Assembly (NCBI GenBank): GCA_002708925.1
Contig: PAPN01000014.1
Location: 279,637 to 343,636 of the forward strand
From: Paracoccaceae bacterium
GTDB lineage: Bacteria > Pseudomonadota > Alphaproteobacteria > Rhodobacterales > Rhodobacteraceae
Length of the DNA stretch: 64,000 nucleotides
Reading direction: 5' to 3'
Under the pieces are notes generated by a model. The model was given only the letters and a program-made list of their open reading frames with translations, was not told the DNA's origin and did not search any database. A program made the translations under genes and the position numbers. Positions 8,517 to 16,843 of this stretch are shown here, piece by piece (within the stretch, counting starts at the first letter, position 1; every line of letters begins with the position of its first letter).

Positions 8517-9334
8517 TGGGCAATCGGAACCTGTGGATCGGCACGATTCTGACGCTGATTTTTGCCGGGGCGGCGGTGCTGAGTTTCGCCTGGGTGCCTT
8601 ATGACGTGACCGGGCTGGACATCGCCAACAAGATCAAGCCGCCCAGTGCCGCGCATCCTTTGGGGACGGATCATTTTGGCCGCGATATTCTGAGCATGAT
8701 CATGGTGGGGGCGCGGACCTCGATCGCGGTTGCCTTGGTGGCGGTGGGGATCGGTATGGGGGTCGGGGTGCCGTTGGGGCTGGCGGCGGCGGCGCGCAAG
8801 GGCGGGCTGATGGACGAGCTGATCATGCGCGGCAACGATCTGGTTTTTGCCTTTCCCAGCCTGCTGATCGCCATCATGATCACCGCCGTTTTCGGGGCCT
8901 CGGCGTTGAATGCGATCATCGCGATTGGCATTTTCAACATCCCGGTTTTCGCGCGGCTGACGCGCTCGGGGGCGCTGAGCCTGTGGACGCGGGACTATGT
9001 GATGGCGGCGCGGGTGTCGGGGAAATCGGCGGCGCGGATCTCGGTCGAGCATATCCTGCCCAACGTGTTGAACCTGCTGATCGTGCAGGGGACGATCCAG
9101 TTCTCACTGGGCATCCTGGCCGAGGCGGGGCTGAGCTATGTGGGGCTGGGCGCGCAGCCGCCGACGCCGTCCTGGGGGCGGATGCTGGCGGACAGTCAGA
9201 CGATGATTTCATTCGCGCCGCATATGGCCCTGTTCCCCGGATTGGCGATTTTGCTGACGGTGTTGGGGCTGAACCTGATGGGCGATGGGCTGCGTGATCT
9301 GTTTGACCCCAAACTGCGGAGAGCACGGACATGA
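8516..9334 (+). CDS. ABC transporter permease, DppC/OppC type
   Basis: Second permease of the importer, 272 residues. It has the DppC-type N-terminal helix followed by HPLGTDHFGRDILSMIMVGARTS, a hallmark of this subfamily. The EAA loop is DYVMAARVSGKSAARISVEHILPN, and the tail LGLNLMGDGLRDLFDPKL is also typical. It is shorter than E. coli DppC (300) mainly at the N-terminus. The frame is open far upstream through the first permease, but only the ATG at 8516 gives a sensible membrane protein. It is coupled to both neighbours (1-nt overlap before, ATGA overlap after). Confidence 0.9.
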   Translation: MGNRNLWIGTILTLIFAGAAVLSFAWVPYDVTGLDIANKIKPPSAAHPLGTDHFGRDILSMIMVGARTSIAVALVAVGIGMGVGVPLGLAAAARKGGLMDELIMRGNDLVFAFPSLLIAIMITAVFGASALNAIIAIGIFNIPVFARLTRSGALSLWTRDYVMAARVSGKSAARISVEHILPNVLNLLIVQGTIQFSLGILAEAGLSYVGLGAQPPTPSWGRMLADSQTMISFAPHMALFPGLAILLTVLGLNLMGDGLRDLFDPKLRRART

Positions 9335-10944
9335 GCCTGTTGCAGATCGAAGGGCTGAACCTGTCCATTCATGGCGCTCCGATCCTGAAGAATGTGGGGC
9401 TGTCAGTTGCGCCCGGCCAGATCGTCGGCGTGATTGGCGAAAGCGGCTCGGGCAAGTCGATGACTGCTTTTGCGGCGCTGCAACTGCTTCCACACGGCTC
9501 CGTATGTTCTGGGCGGATCATTCTGAATGGGCAGGATGTTCTGAACATGCCCGAGCCATCCCTGTGCCAGATGCGTGGCCGTGATGTGGGTATGGTTTTT
9601 CAGGAACCGATGACCGCGTTGAACCCGATCAAGACCATCGGCGATCAGGTGGCCGAGACCATTCTGATTCATGAGAACGTCAGTCGCTCCGAGGCTCTGA
9701 CCCGCGCAGCCGAGGCGCTGACACGGGCCGAACTTCCCCAAGACAGGTTCCCCCTGGGGCGTTATCCACACGAGCTGTCCGGCGGCCAAAGACAGCGTGT
9801 GGTGATCGCGATGGCCATCGCTCTGCGCCCCAAACTGCTGATCGCGGACGAGCCGACAACGGCGCTGGACGTAACCACGCAGGCGCAGATCCTGACTCTG
9901 CTGCGCAAGCTGGTACAAGAGGAAGGCATGGGGCTTTTGCTGATCAGCCATGATCTGGCGGTGGTCGCGGATATGGCCGATGAGATCGTGATCATGCGCC
10001 AAGGTGAAGTCGTTGAATCTGGCGCGGCGGACTGGCTGTTGCGCAACATGCGGCACCCGTATTCGAAGGCGCTTCTTGAGGCCTCGGCCCATCAGCCCGA
10101 CCGTTCCACAGACGAGCCGTCAGAGGTTCTTCTGGACGTTCGCAATGTCGTGCGCGACTACACGATTCACCGTCAGGGCTGGTGGGGCGGCACGCAGACA
10201 TTCCGCGCGGTGAAAGGCGTCAGTTTCCAATTGCGTCAGGGCGAAAGCCTGGGCTTGGTGGGCGAATCCGGCTGCGGAAAATCCACGTTAACCCGTGCCA
10301 TTCTGGGGCTGGAAGAGACTCAGGGCGGAGAAATTATCGCTTTTGGTCAAAGAGTTGGACGGGATTTTCCCAATTCTCTTAGATCCGGTATACAGGTCGT
10401 TTTTCAAGATCCCTACAGCAGCTTCAACCCCCGTTGGAAAGTTGCGCGTCTGGTGGCCGAGCCTTTTCATCTGGCGCACAGACGTCCCGATGACTGGCGC
10501 GCTCGGGTCGCCAAAGTGCTGGAGGACGTGGGCATTGGCGCCGACGCGATGGAGCGCTACATCCATGAATTCAGCGGGGGGCAGCGGCAGCGGATCGCCA
10601 TTGCGCGCGCTCTTATTCTGCGGCCGGAAATCGTAATTCTGGACGAGGCCGTCAGCGCGCTGGACGTCAGCATCCGCGCACAGATTCTGGATCTTCTGGC
10701 GACGCTGCAAACGGAATACCGGCTGGCCTATCTGTTCATCAGCCACGACCTGCGCGTTGTGCGCTCGATCACCGATCGGGTGATGGTGATGCGCGCGGGC
10801 GAGATCGTGGAACAAGGCGCCACCGCGCAGGTCTTTGACGACCCGCAGCATGACTATACCCAGCAATTGATTGCCGCCGCGCCGGTTCTGCCGGAGGACG
10901 TGACAAACGGAGAGAACGATGACCGAGCTGAACCTGTGGTTTGA
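9331..10944 (+). CDS. Fused DppD-DppF-type ABC ATPase (two nucleotide-binding domains)
   Basis: A 537-residue cytoplasmic protein that joins both ATPases of the peptide importer. Domain 1 has Walker A GESGSGKS (36-43), signature LSGGQRQR (149-156) and Walker [13 protein letters not shown]. Domain 2 has Walker A GESGCGKS (311-318), signature FSGGQRQR and Walker [13 protein letters not shown], where the usual P-T of DEPTSALD is replaced by A-V. The HPYSKALL segment near 242-249, typical of oligopeptide ATPases, ends domain 1. Codon use is slightly less GC-rich than in the permeases. Its 3' end overlaps the next gene by 26 bp. Confidence 0.93.
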   Translation: MSLLQIEGLNLSIHGAPILKNVGLSVAPGQIVGVIGESGSGKSMTAFAALQLLPHGSVCSGRIILNGQDVLNMPEPSLCQMRGRDVGMVFQEPMTALNPIKTIGDQVAETILIHENVSRSEALTRAAEALTRAELPQDRFPLGRYPHELSGGQRQRVVIAMAIALRPKLLIADEPTTALDVTTQAQILTLLRKLVQEEGMGLLLISHDLAVVADMADEIVIMRQGEVVESGAADWLLRNMRHPYSKALLEASAHQPDRSTDEPSEVLLDVRNVVRDYTIHRQGWWGGTQTFRAVKGVSFQLRQGESLGLVGESGCGKSTLTRAILGLEETQGGEIIAFGQRVGRDFPNSLRSGIQVVFQDPYSSFNPRWKVARLVAEPFHLAHRRPDDWRARVAKVLEDVGIGADAMERYIHEFSGGQRQRIAIARALILRPEIVILDEAVSALDVSIRAQILDLLATLQTEYRLAYLFISHDLRVVRSITDRVMVMRAGEIVEQGATAQVFDDPQHDYTQQLIAAAPVLPEDVTNGENDDRAEPVV

Positions 10945-12370
10945 CCCCACGAAATGCCTGATCAATGGGAAATGGGTAAGGCCGGCCTCGGGGCAGGTGT
11001 TGCCGCTGATGGATCCCTCCACCGGGGCCGAGATCGGCGCGATAGCCCGCGGTGGAGCCGAGGATATTGCCGCTGCGATTGACGCCGCCCGCGCCGCATT
11101 TGAAGGGGAGTGGGGGCGGACTCCGGCCTCCGTACGGGGGCGTATCCTGCTGAAGCTGCGCGACCTTGTGATGACCCAAGTCGAGGATCTGGCCCGGATC
11201 GAGGCAATGGATGTAGGCAAGCCGCTGAAACAGGCGCGGGCGGACGCGATTGCCCTGGCGCGCTACTGCGAATTCTACGGCGGTGCGGCGGACAAACTGC
11301 ATGGGGAAACGATTCCCTATCTGGAGGGCTATACCGTTTATACGCTGCGCGAGCCGCATGGTGTGACCGGCCATATCGTGCCGTGGAATTACCCGATGCA
11401 GATCATCGGCCGCTCGGTTGGCGCGGCTCTGGCGACGGGCAATGCCTGCGTTCTGAAACCGGCCGAGGACGCCTGCCTGACCGCTTTGGCCTTTGCCGAT
11501 ATGGCGAAAGAGGCGGGCCTGCCCGATGGCGTTCTGAATGTCGTGCCTGGGCTGGGATCCGAGGCAGGGGCCGCGCTTAGCGCTTCGGACAGGATCGACC
11601 ATATCAGTTTTACTGGCTCGGTCGCGACGGGGGTGAATGTGCAGATGGCCGCCGCGCCGAACGTGGTGCCGGTGACGCTGGAACTGGGGGGCAAGTCGCC
11701 TCAGATCGTGTTCGACGATGCCGATATTGACGCGGCCCTGCCGTTTTTGGTGAATGCGGGGATTCAGAATGCGGGGCAGACGTGCTCGGCCTCCAGCCGG
11801 ATTTTGGTGCATCGCTCGGTGCACGATCAGGTGTTGGCGCGGATGGCCGAGCGATACAGCGCCTTGCAGGTGGGGCCTGCGTTGGCCGATCTGGACGTGG
11901 GGCCGCTGATCTCGGCCAAGCAGCGTGGGATTGTCAGCGGTTTTCTGGCGAAAGGGGCCGATCTGGAAACCGCGGCGCAGGGGGTTTTGCAGGACGCGCC
12001 CGAGGGGGGGAATTTCCTCCGGCCTACGCTGTTCGCCGGTGTGGCCCCCGATCACGCGCTGGCGCGGGACGAGATTTTCGGCCCGGTGCAGGTGGTCATC
12101 CCGTTCGAGGATGAGGACGAGGCCATCGCCATCGCGAACGGCACGGATTACGGGCTGGTGGCCTCGGTCTGGACGCAGAATGGCGCGCGGCAGATGCGCA
12201 TGGCCAAACGCATCCGTACGGGACAGGTGTTTATCAACAACTACGGCGCTGGTGGCGGGGTCGAGCTGCCCTTTGGCGGGATGGGGAAATCCGGGCATGG
12301 CCGGGAAAAGGGGTTTGAGGCGATGTATGGATTCACCACGCTGAAAACTGTCGCGGCCTTGCATGGATGA
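10919..12370 (+). CDS. NAD(P)-dependent aldehyde dehydrogenase
   Basis: Oxidises an aldehyde to its acid. The 483-residue product has the oxyanion Asn in VPWNYPM (N157), the cofactor Lys in VLKPAEDA (K180), FTGSVATG, the general base E255 in TLELGGKSP, and the nucleophile C289 in NAGQTCSASS. Overall it most resembles betaine/gamma-aminobutyraldehyde-type enzymes, but substrate cannot be fixed by eye. GGAGAG precedes the ATG, which lies inside the 3' end of the ATPase gene. It probably oxidises an amino-aldehyde or similar product released after import by the upstream transporter. Confidence 0.92.
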   Translation: MTELNLWFDPTKCLINGKWVRPASGQVLPLMDPSTGAEIGAIARGGAEDIAAAIDAARAAFEGEWGRTPASVRGRILLKLRDLVMTQVEDLARIEAMDVGKPLKQARADAIALARYCEFYGGAADKLHGETIPYLEGYTVYTLREPHGVTGHIVPWNYPMQIIGRSVGAALATGNACVLKPAEDACLTALAFADMAKEAGLPDGVLNVVPGLGSEAGAALSASDRIDHISFTGSVATGVNVQMAAAPNVVPVTLELGGKSPQIVFDDADIDAALPFLVNAGIQNAGQTCSASSRILVHRSVHDQVLARMAERYSALQVGPALADLDVGPLISAKQRGIVSGFLAKGADLETAAQGVLQDAPEGGNFLRPTLFAGVAPDHALARDEIFGPVQVVIPFEDEDEAIAIANGTDYGLVASVWTQNGARQMRMAKRIRTGQVFINNYGAGGGVELPFGGMGKSGHGREKGFEAMYGFTTLKTVAALHG

Positions 12371-12824
12371 CGCGGCGCCGCACCGGCTGCTGGAGGCCGC
12401 GCGCCAGGCCCGCGCCTTTCTGGAGCCTCATTGGGCGGCATGGCACCGGCGTGCGGGCAGCCCGAAGAAACGGACGCTTAGCCAGGGGACGTGTGGCCGC
12501 TCCAGCCTGTTTGTGCGGGATGTGCTGCGCAGCCGTGGAATCCCAGCCGAATTTGTGATCGGCAGTCCGGCGCTTGGGCCGCAGGGATACCGGCTGGACG
12601 GGGTGTGGCACGGACATGCCTGGGTCCAAAGCGGGGGATGGATCGTGGATGTGACGGCCGATCAATTCGGTGCGCCCGGTGTCATGATCACGCGCCTTGG
12701 GGATCAGCGATACAAGGCCGGCCAGGACACAGCCGAGCCGGAATTCCAGCTGTTGCGCCAGCAAGCGGCGCGGCAGTTACTGAAGAATTGGACTGAAAAA
12801 CTGGGAGAGATGCATGAGACTTGA
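12363..12824 (+). CDS. Small transglutaminase-like cysteine protein
   Basis: A 153-residue cytoplasmic protein (no signal peptide) with a recognisable papain/transglutaminase-like triad: C44 in LSQGTCGRSSLF, H85 in VWHGHAWV and D96 (or D100) in GGWIVDVTADQFG. It may cleave or form an amide bond. The substrate is unknown and I know no characterised member with this compact layout. It overlaps the aldehyde dehydrogenase by 8 bp and the SDR by 11 bp, so it is firmly part of this catabolic operon and may process the imported substrate. The triad call is from motifs only. Confidence 0.7.
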   Translation: MDDAAPHRLLEAARQARAFLEPHWAAWHRRAGSPKKRTLSQGTCGRSSLFVRDVLRSRGIPAEFVIGSPALGPQGYRLDGVWHGHAWVQSGGWIVDVTADQFGAPGVMITRLGDQRYKAGQDTAEPEFQLLRQQAARQLLKNWTEKLGEMHET

Positions 12825-13554
12825 AGGAAAGCGCGCCATCGTGACAGGGGGCGCCAGCGGGTTCGGCGCTGGCATCGCACGGAAATTCGCCGCCGAGGGC
12901 GCGCAGGTGATGGTGGCCGATCTGAACGCAGATCTGGCGGCGCAGGTGGCTGCGGATATCGGTGGGATCGCGGTGCAGGTGGATGTCTCGGATGCCGCCA
13001 GCGTGGCGGCGATGGCGGAGAAGGTGCAATTGGACTGGGCCGGGGTGGAGATCATCGTCAACAACGCCGGGGTGACTCATCTGCCCAAACCGATGGAGAC
13101 AGTCACGGACGCGGAATTCGACCGCGTTTTCAACGTGAACTGCAAAAGCGTCTACCTGATGGCGCGGGCGTTCAATCCGATGATGGTGGCGGCCAGAGCG
13201 GGGGCGATTTTGAACGTGGCCTCGACAGCGGGGCTTAGCCCGCGTCCGAACCTGAACTGGTACAATGCCTCGAAGGGATGGATGATCACCGCGACGAAAA
13301 CCATGGCGGTGGAACTGGCCCCCAAGGGCATCCGCGTGAATGCCCTGTGTCCGGTAGCGGGGGAAACGCCGCTTTTGTCCAGTTTCATGGGCGAGGATAC
13401 GCCCGAGATGCGCGCCAAGTTCCTGTCCACCATTCCGATCGGGCGGTTTTCCACCCCCGAGGATCTGGGAAATGCGGCCTGCTTTCTGTGCTCGGACGAG
13501 GCCAGCATGATCACCGGCACCGCGATGGAGGTGGATGGCGGGCGCTGTATCTAA
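12814..13554 (+). CDS. Short-chain dehydrogenase/reductase (SDR)
   Basis: A 246-residue classical SDR that oxidises or reduces a hydroxyl or carbonyl group with NAD(P). Visible are the Rossmann motif TGGASGFGAG (11-20), NNAG (83-86), catalytic S137, Y150 and K154 (YNASK), and the C-terminal MEVDGGRCI typical of FabG/glucose-dehydrogenase-like members. D36 at the end of beta-strand 2 (VADLN) suggests NAD preference. It is the last gene of the operon started by the M20 hydrolase and overlaps the previous gene. Together with the aldehyde dehydrogenase it could take an alcohol to an acid. Confidence 0.9.
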   Translation: MRLEGKRAIVTGGASGFGAGIARKFAAEGAQVMVADLNADLAAQVAADIGGIAVQVDVSDAASVAAMAEKVQLDWAGVEIIVNNAGVTHLPKPMETVTDAEFDRVFNVNCKSVYLMARAFNPMMVAARAGAILNVASTAGLSPRPNLNWYNASKGWMITATKTMAVELAPKGIRVNALCPVAGETPLLSSFMGEDTPEMRAKFLSTIPIGRFSTPEDLGNAACFLCSDEASMITGTAMEVDGGRCI

Positions 13555-13802
13555 AGGCTGGGGGCGGGCTCTTTGGAGAGGGTCGCCCTCTCGGCCGCGT
13601 CAAGACGGTTCAAGGCACTGATTTTGCACCCAGTTTCCCGTAGGGCGCGGCTCCAGATTTTGCGAACGGACTGCGCAGACCAGGGCAGGACTGCCTGGGC
13701 CGCCCAGGCGCGGGCCTCGGGGGGTAGATTGTCAAAGGCGGCCATCGGATTCCCGGCGGCGCGTCTGCGTTTCTTTAGCTGGGTAGACAGGTTTCGGGTC
13801 AT
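13551..13802 (-). CDS. Small basic DUF6525-like protein
   Basis: An 83-residue, Arg-rich protein beginning MTRNLSTQLKKRRR with a central PMAAFDNLPPEARAWAAQAVLPWS. It resembles a small family of Rhodobacterales proteins that I recall as DUF6525. No function is known to me. It is convergent with the SDR (3' ends overlap by 4 bp) and divergent from the Liv-type operon. Conserved Trp and Pro positions argue for a real gene rather than chance. Confidence 0.65.
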   Translation of the reverse strand: MTRNLSTQLKKRRRAAGNPMAAFDNLPPEARAWAAQAVLPWSAQSVRKIWSRALRETGCKISALNRLDAAERATLSKEPAPSL

Positions 13803-13830
13803 TGCGGCACTTGGTTTTATGAATGATTAG

Positions 13831-13843
13831 GTAATAACATTAC
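13831..13843. promoter_or_regulatory. Inverted repeat upstream of the Liv-type operon
   Basis: GTAAT (13831-13835) and ATTAC (13839-13843) flank AAC in an AT-rich patch between the DUF6525-like gene and the divergent importer. It resembles a small dyad operator of the GntR type. No regulator gene is adjacent, so its partner is unknown. Confidence 0.35.
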
Positions 13844-13898
13844 ATTTCTGGCGTCAAGCCCGGAAACCCCGTTCAGAAGGATACGGGTTTATACTGAA

Positions 13899-13928
13899 TT
13901 GACGGTTAACCCGCTCAGTTTCTAGCAT
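13899..13928 (+). promoter_or_regulatory. Candidate promoter of the Liv-type operon
   Basis: A -35-like TTGACG (13899-13904) and a -10-like TAGCAT (13923-13928) are separated by 18 bp, leaving a leader of about 35 nt to the GTG start at 13971. The match is moderate, as usual for alphaproteobacterial housekeeping promoters. Confidence 0.4.
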
Positions 13929-13970
13929 TAGCCCAAGACAACACGTCTATATTGATCAGGGAGGATCACC

Positions 13971-15152
13971 GTGAAACGTACAGTTCTGACCGGGCTTGTC
14001 TCGGCGCTGGCACTGGCTGCAACCGGCGCGATGGCGGACATCAAGATTGCCCATGTCTATGGCAAAACCGGCCCGTTCGAGGCCTATGCGAAACAGTCTC
14101 ATGACGGGCTGATGCTGGGGCTGGAATATGCGACCGGCGGCACGATGGAGATTGACGGCGAAAAGATCGTGGTGATCGAAAAGGACACTCAGCTGAAGCC
14201 CGACAACGGCAAGGCCCTGCTGGAAGAGGCCTATGGCGATGACGAGGTTGATCTGGCCGTGGGGCCGGTCAGCTCGGGCGTGGCGCTGGCGATGCTGCCG
14301 GTGGCCGAGGAATATGAAAAGATCCTGATCGTCGAGCCGGCCGTGGCCGACAGCATCACCGGCGCGAACTGGAACCGCTATATTTTCCGCACCGGGCGCA
14401 ACAGTTCGCAAGATGCGGTGGCGAATGCGATTGCGCTGGCGGGCGATGACGTGAAAATCGCAACCCTGGCGCAGGATTATGCCTTTGGCCGTGACGGGAT
14501 CGCTGCGTTCAAAGAGGCCCTGGCCGGAACCGGCACCGAAATCGTGGCCGAGGAATACGTGCCCACCGACACCACTGATTTCACCGCTGCGGCCGAGCGT
14601 ATCTTCAACGCGATGAAGGATGTCGAAGGCACCAAGAAACTGTTCGTGATCTGGGCCGGCGGCGGCAACCCCATGAGCAAGATCCAGGCGATGGATCCGG
14701 GCCGTTTTGGCATCCAGATGGCAACCGGGGGCAATATCCTGGCGGCTCTGGCCTCGTATAAACAGTTTCCGGGAATGGAAGGCGCGACCTATTATTTCTA
14801 CGAAAACCCCAAAAACGAGATCAACGACTGGCTGGTGAAAACCCACCAAGAGCGTTACGGCACGCCGCCCGATTTCTTTACTGCGGGTGGTATGGCAGCC
14901 GGTCTGGCCGTGGTTGAGGCGATCAAAAAGGCCGGAGGCACCGACACCGAGGATCTGATCACCGCCATGGAAGGCATGGAATGGGACACGCCCAAGGGTA
15001 AGATGAAGTTCCGCGCCGAGGACCATCAGGCGATGCAATCCATGTATCACTTCAAGATCAAGGTCGAGGACGGCGTCGAATGGGCGATCCCCGAACTGGT
15101 GCGCGAACTGACCATTGATGACCTGCCGATCCCGGTCCGGACTGGCGAATAA
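13971..15152 (+). CDS. Periplasmic substrate-binding protein, Liv/type-1 fold
   Basis: A 393-residue binding protein for a branched-chain-amino-acid-type ABC importer. It has a signal peptide (MKRTVLTGLVSALALAATG, cleavage after AMA near residue 22) and a Peripla_BP_6-type body: IKIAHVYGKTGPFEAY at the start, a GPVSSGVALAM hinge region and ATLAQDYAFGRDG in lobe 2. The start codon is GTG, with AGGGAGG at 13958-13964, 6 nt upstream. The ligand may be an amino acid, amide or aromatic acid and cannot be chosen from sequence. It heads a complete five-gene transporter and is separated from the ATPases by a hairpin. Confidence 0.9.
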   Translation: MKRTVLTGLVSALALAATGAMADIKIAHVYGKTGPFEAYAKQSHDGLMLGLEYATGGTMEIDGEKIVVIEKDTQLKPDNGKALLEEAYGDDEVDLAVGPVSSGVALAMLPVAEEYEKILIVEPAVADSITGANWNRYIFRTGRNSSQDAVANAIALAGDDVKIATLAQDYAFGRDGIAAFKEALAGTGTEIVAEEYVPTDTTDFTAAAERIFNAMKDVEGTKKLFVIWAGGGNPMSKIQAMDPGRFGIQMATGGNILAALASYKQFPGMEGATYYFYENPKNEINDWLVKTHQERYGTPPDFFTAGGMAAGLAVVEAIKKAGGTDTEDLITAMEGMEWDTPKGKMKFRAEDHQAMQSMYHFKIKVEDGVEWAIPELVRELTIDDLPIPVRTGE

Positions 15153-15166
15153 TCTGAACGGCTTTG

Positions 15167-15197
15167 CGCCGGGGGTGGCTGTGCGCTGCCCCCGGTG
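15167..15197 (+). terminator. Intercistronic hairpin after the binding-protein gene
   Basis: CCGGGGG (15169-15175) pairs with CCCCCGG (15189-15195), extendable by a G-T and a C-G pair, around a 13-nt loop, then TTTGTATTT. A leaky terminator or mRNA stabiliser here would leave more binding-protein message than transporter message, a common layout in ABC operons. Confidence 0.5.
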
Positions 15198-15242
15198 TTT
15201 GTATTTCCCCCACAGTGGGGCTTTCTCTGACAGGATAAGACG

Positions 15243-16007
15243 ATGAGCAGGGTAATTCTGCAAACGCATGACCTGACGGTCCGATTTGGCGGGCATGTGG
15301 CCGTGGATCACGTCAGCTGCGCCTTCAAAACCGGCCAGCTGACGGCCATTGTCGGCCCCAACGGGGCGGGTAAAACCACGTATTTCAATCTGATCTCGGG
15401 GCAGATTCCGTCCTCGGAGGGGCGGGTCGAGCTGAACGGGCGCGACATCACCAAAGGCTCGGTTTCGCAGCGCTGCGATTTGGGAATTGGGCGCGCGTTT
15501 CAGCTGACGAACCTGTTTCCGAACCTGTCCGTATTGGAAAACGTCCGGCTGGTGATCCAGTCAAAGGCCAAGATGGGGTTCAGCTTTTTCTCGATGGCGG
15601 ATGGGCACGCGGAAATCACCGATCGGGCGATCGCGGTACTGGAGAAGGTAAAGCTCTATGATCTGCGCGATCAGACGGTTTCAGCGCTGAGCCACGGCAA
15701 CCAGCGCAAACTGGAGGTGGCGATGCTGATCGCCCTGGATCCGCTGGTTTATATGTTCGACGAACCCACCGCCGGCATGAGCGTTGATGAGGCCCCCGTC
15801 GTGCTGGACCTGATCGCCGAGCTGAAGGCCGAGAAAGACCGCACCATCCTGCTGGTCGAGCATAAGATGGATGTGATCCGGACGCTGGCGGATCGTATCA
15901 TCGTTTTGCATAACGGTGCGCTGGCGGCTGACGGCGATCCGGTCGAAGTGATGGCCAGCGATGTCGTCCAAGAGGCCTATATGGGCAAGGAGCTGGAAGA
16001 TGTCTGA
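15243..16007 (+). CDS. ABC transporter ATP-binding protein, LivG type
   Basis: First ATPase of the Liv-type importer, 254 residues, cytoplasmic. Walker A is GPNGAGKTT, the Q-loop region GIGRAFQLTNLFPNLSVLENV is the LivG/BraF hallmark, the signature is LSHGNQRKLEVAM (a Gly-to-His change from LSGG that occurs in this subfamily), and Walker B is VYMFDEPTAGMS. H-switch EHKMDV follows. GGATAAG precedes the ATG. The last 8 bp overlap the second ATPase gene, indicating coupled translation. Confidence 0.93.
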   Translation: MSRVILQTHDLTVRFGGHVAVDHVSCAFKTGQLTAIVGPNGAGKTTYFNLISGQIPSSEGRVELNGRDITKGSVSQRCDLGIGRAFQLTNLFPNLSVLENVRLVIQSKAKMGFSFFSMADGHAEITDRAIAVLEKVKLYDLRDQTVSALSHGNQRKLEVAMLIALDPLVYMFDEPTAGMSVDEAPVVLDLIAELKAEKDRTILLVEHKMDVIRTLADRIIVLHNGALAADGDPVEVMASDVVQEAYMGKELEDV

Positions 16008-16725
16008 CCCGATCCTGAAGCTGGAAGGCGTCTATACCGATATTGCGCAATATCACATTTTGCAGGGTGTCGATCTGGAGGTGCCGCGCGGCGGGGTGAC
16101 CATGCTGCTGGGCCGCAACGGGGTGGGCAAGACCACGACCTTGCGCACCATTATGGGCCATTGGCGGGCCAAGGCCGGGAAAGTGCTGCTGGACGGGCAG
16201 GACATTGCCGCCCGGCCGACGCCGCAGATTGCGCGGATGGGTGTGGGCTATGTGCCCGAAAACATGGGGATCTTCAGCGATCTGACGGTCGAGGAGAACA
16301 TGATCCTGGCGGCGGCCTCGGGGCCGATTGACAACGCGCGGCTGGAGTGGATTTTCACCGTCTTTCCGCCGCTGAAAACTTTCTGGAAGGGGCACGCGGG
16401 AAACCTGTCTGGCGGGCAGAAACAGATGCTGTCCATTGCCCGCTCGATGATTGAGGAGCGCAGCCTGTATCTGATCGACGAACCCACAAAGGGGCTGGCG
16501 CCGGCGATTATCTCGACCATGGCGCGGGCGCTGCGTGAGTTGAAAGAGCAGGGGGCCTCGATCCTGCTGGTGGAACAGAATTTCAGCGTGGCCAAGGCCC
16601 TGGGGGACAGCTGCGTGGTGATGGATGATGGGCGTGTCGTCTGGACCGGCGCGATGGCCGAACTGGCCGGCAGCGCCGAATTGCAGGAACGCCTGATGGG
16701 GCTGAGCATGGAGGCACACCAATGA
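16000..16725 (+). CDS. ABC transporter ATP-binding protein, LivF type
   Basis: Second ATPase of the importer, 241 residues. It has Walker A GRNGVGKTTT, the LivF-type GVGYVPENMGIFSDLTVEENM, signature LSGGQKQM and Walker B YLIDEPTKGLAP, all diagnostic of the LivF/BraG subfamily. The frame is open back to 15961, but the ATG at 16000 yields the typical start MSDPILKLEGVYT and an 8-bp overlap with the LivG-type gene. It forms the heterodimeric motor with that protein. Confidence 0.93.
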   Translation: MSDPILKLEGVYTDIAQYHILQGVDLEVPRGGVTMLLGRNGVGKTTTLRTIMGHWRAKAGKVLLDGQDIAARPTPQIARMGVGYVPENMGIFSDLTVEENMILAAASGPIDNARLEWIFTVFPPLKTFWKGHAGNLSGGQKQMLSIARSMIEERSLYLIDEPTKGLAPAIISTMARALRELKEQGASILLVEQNFSVAKALGDSCVVMDDGRVVWTGAMAELAGSAELQERLMGLSMEAHQ

Positions 16726-16798
16726 GTGCGCGTCGGGTGTCAGGGGCATTGGGAAACGGTCGTCACGGGGGCGTGGGTGGAAAAGGTGACGTTTTCTG

Positions 16799-16831
16799 CG
16801 CCTCCGGCGGGAGTATTTTCGTCAAAAAGAA
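16799..16831 (+). repeat. 33-nt intergenic repeat, copy 2
   Basis: It matches copy 1 (7492-7524) at 31 of 33 positions, starting CGCCTCCGGCGGGAGTATTT. It lies in the 118-bp gap between the LivF-type ATPase and the LivH-type permease, where operons of this kind normally have almost no spacer. Confidence 0.75.
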
Positions 16832-16843
16832 GGGGGGTGGCGT

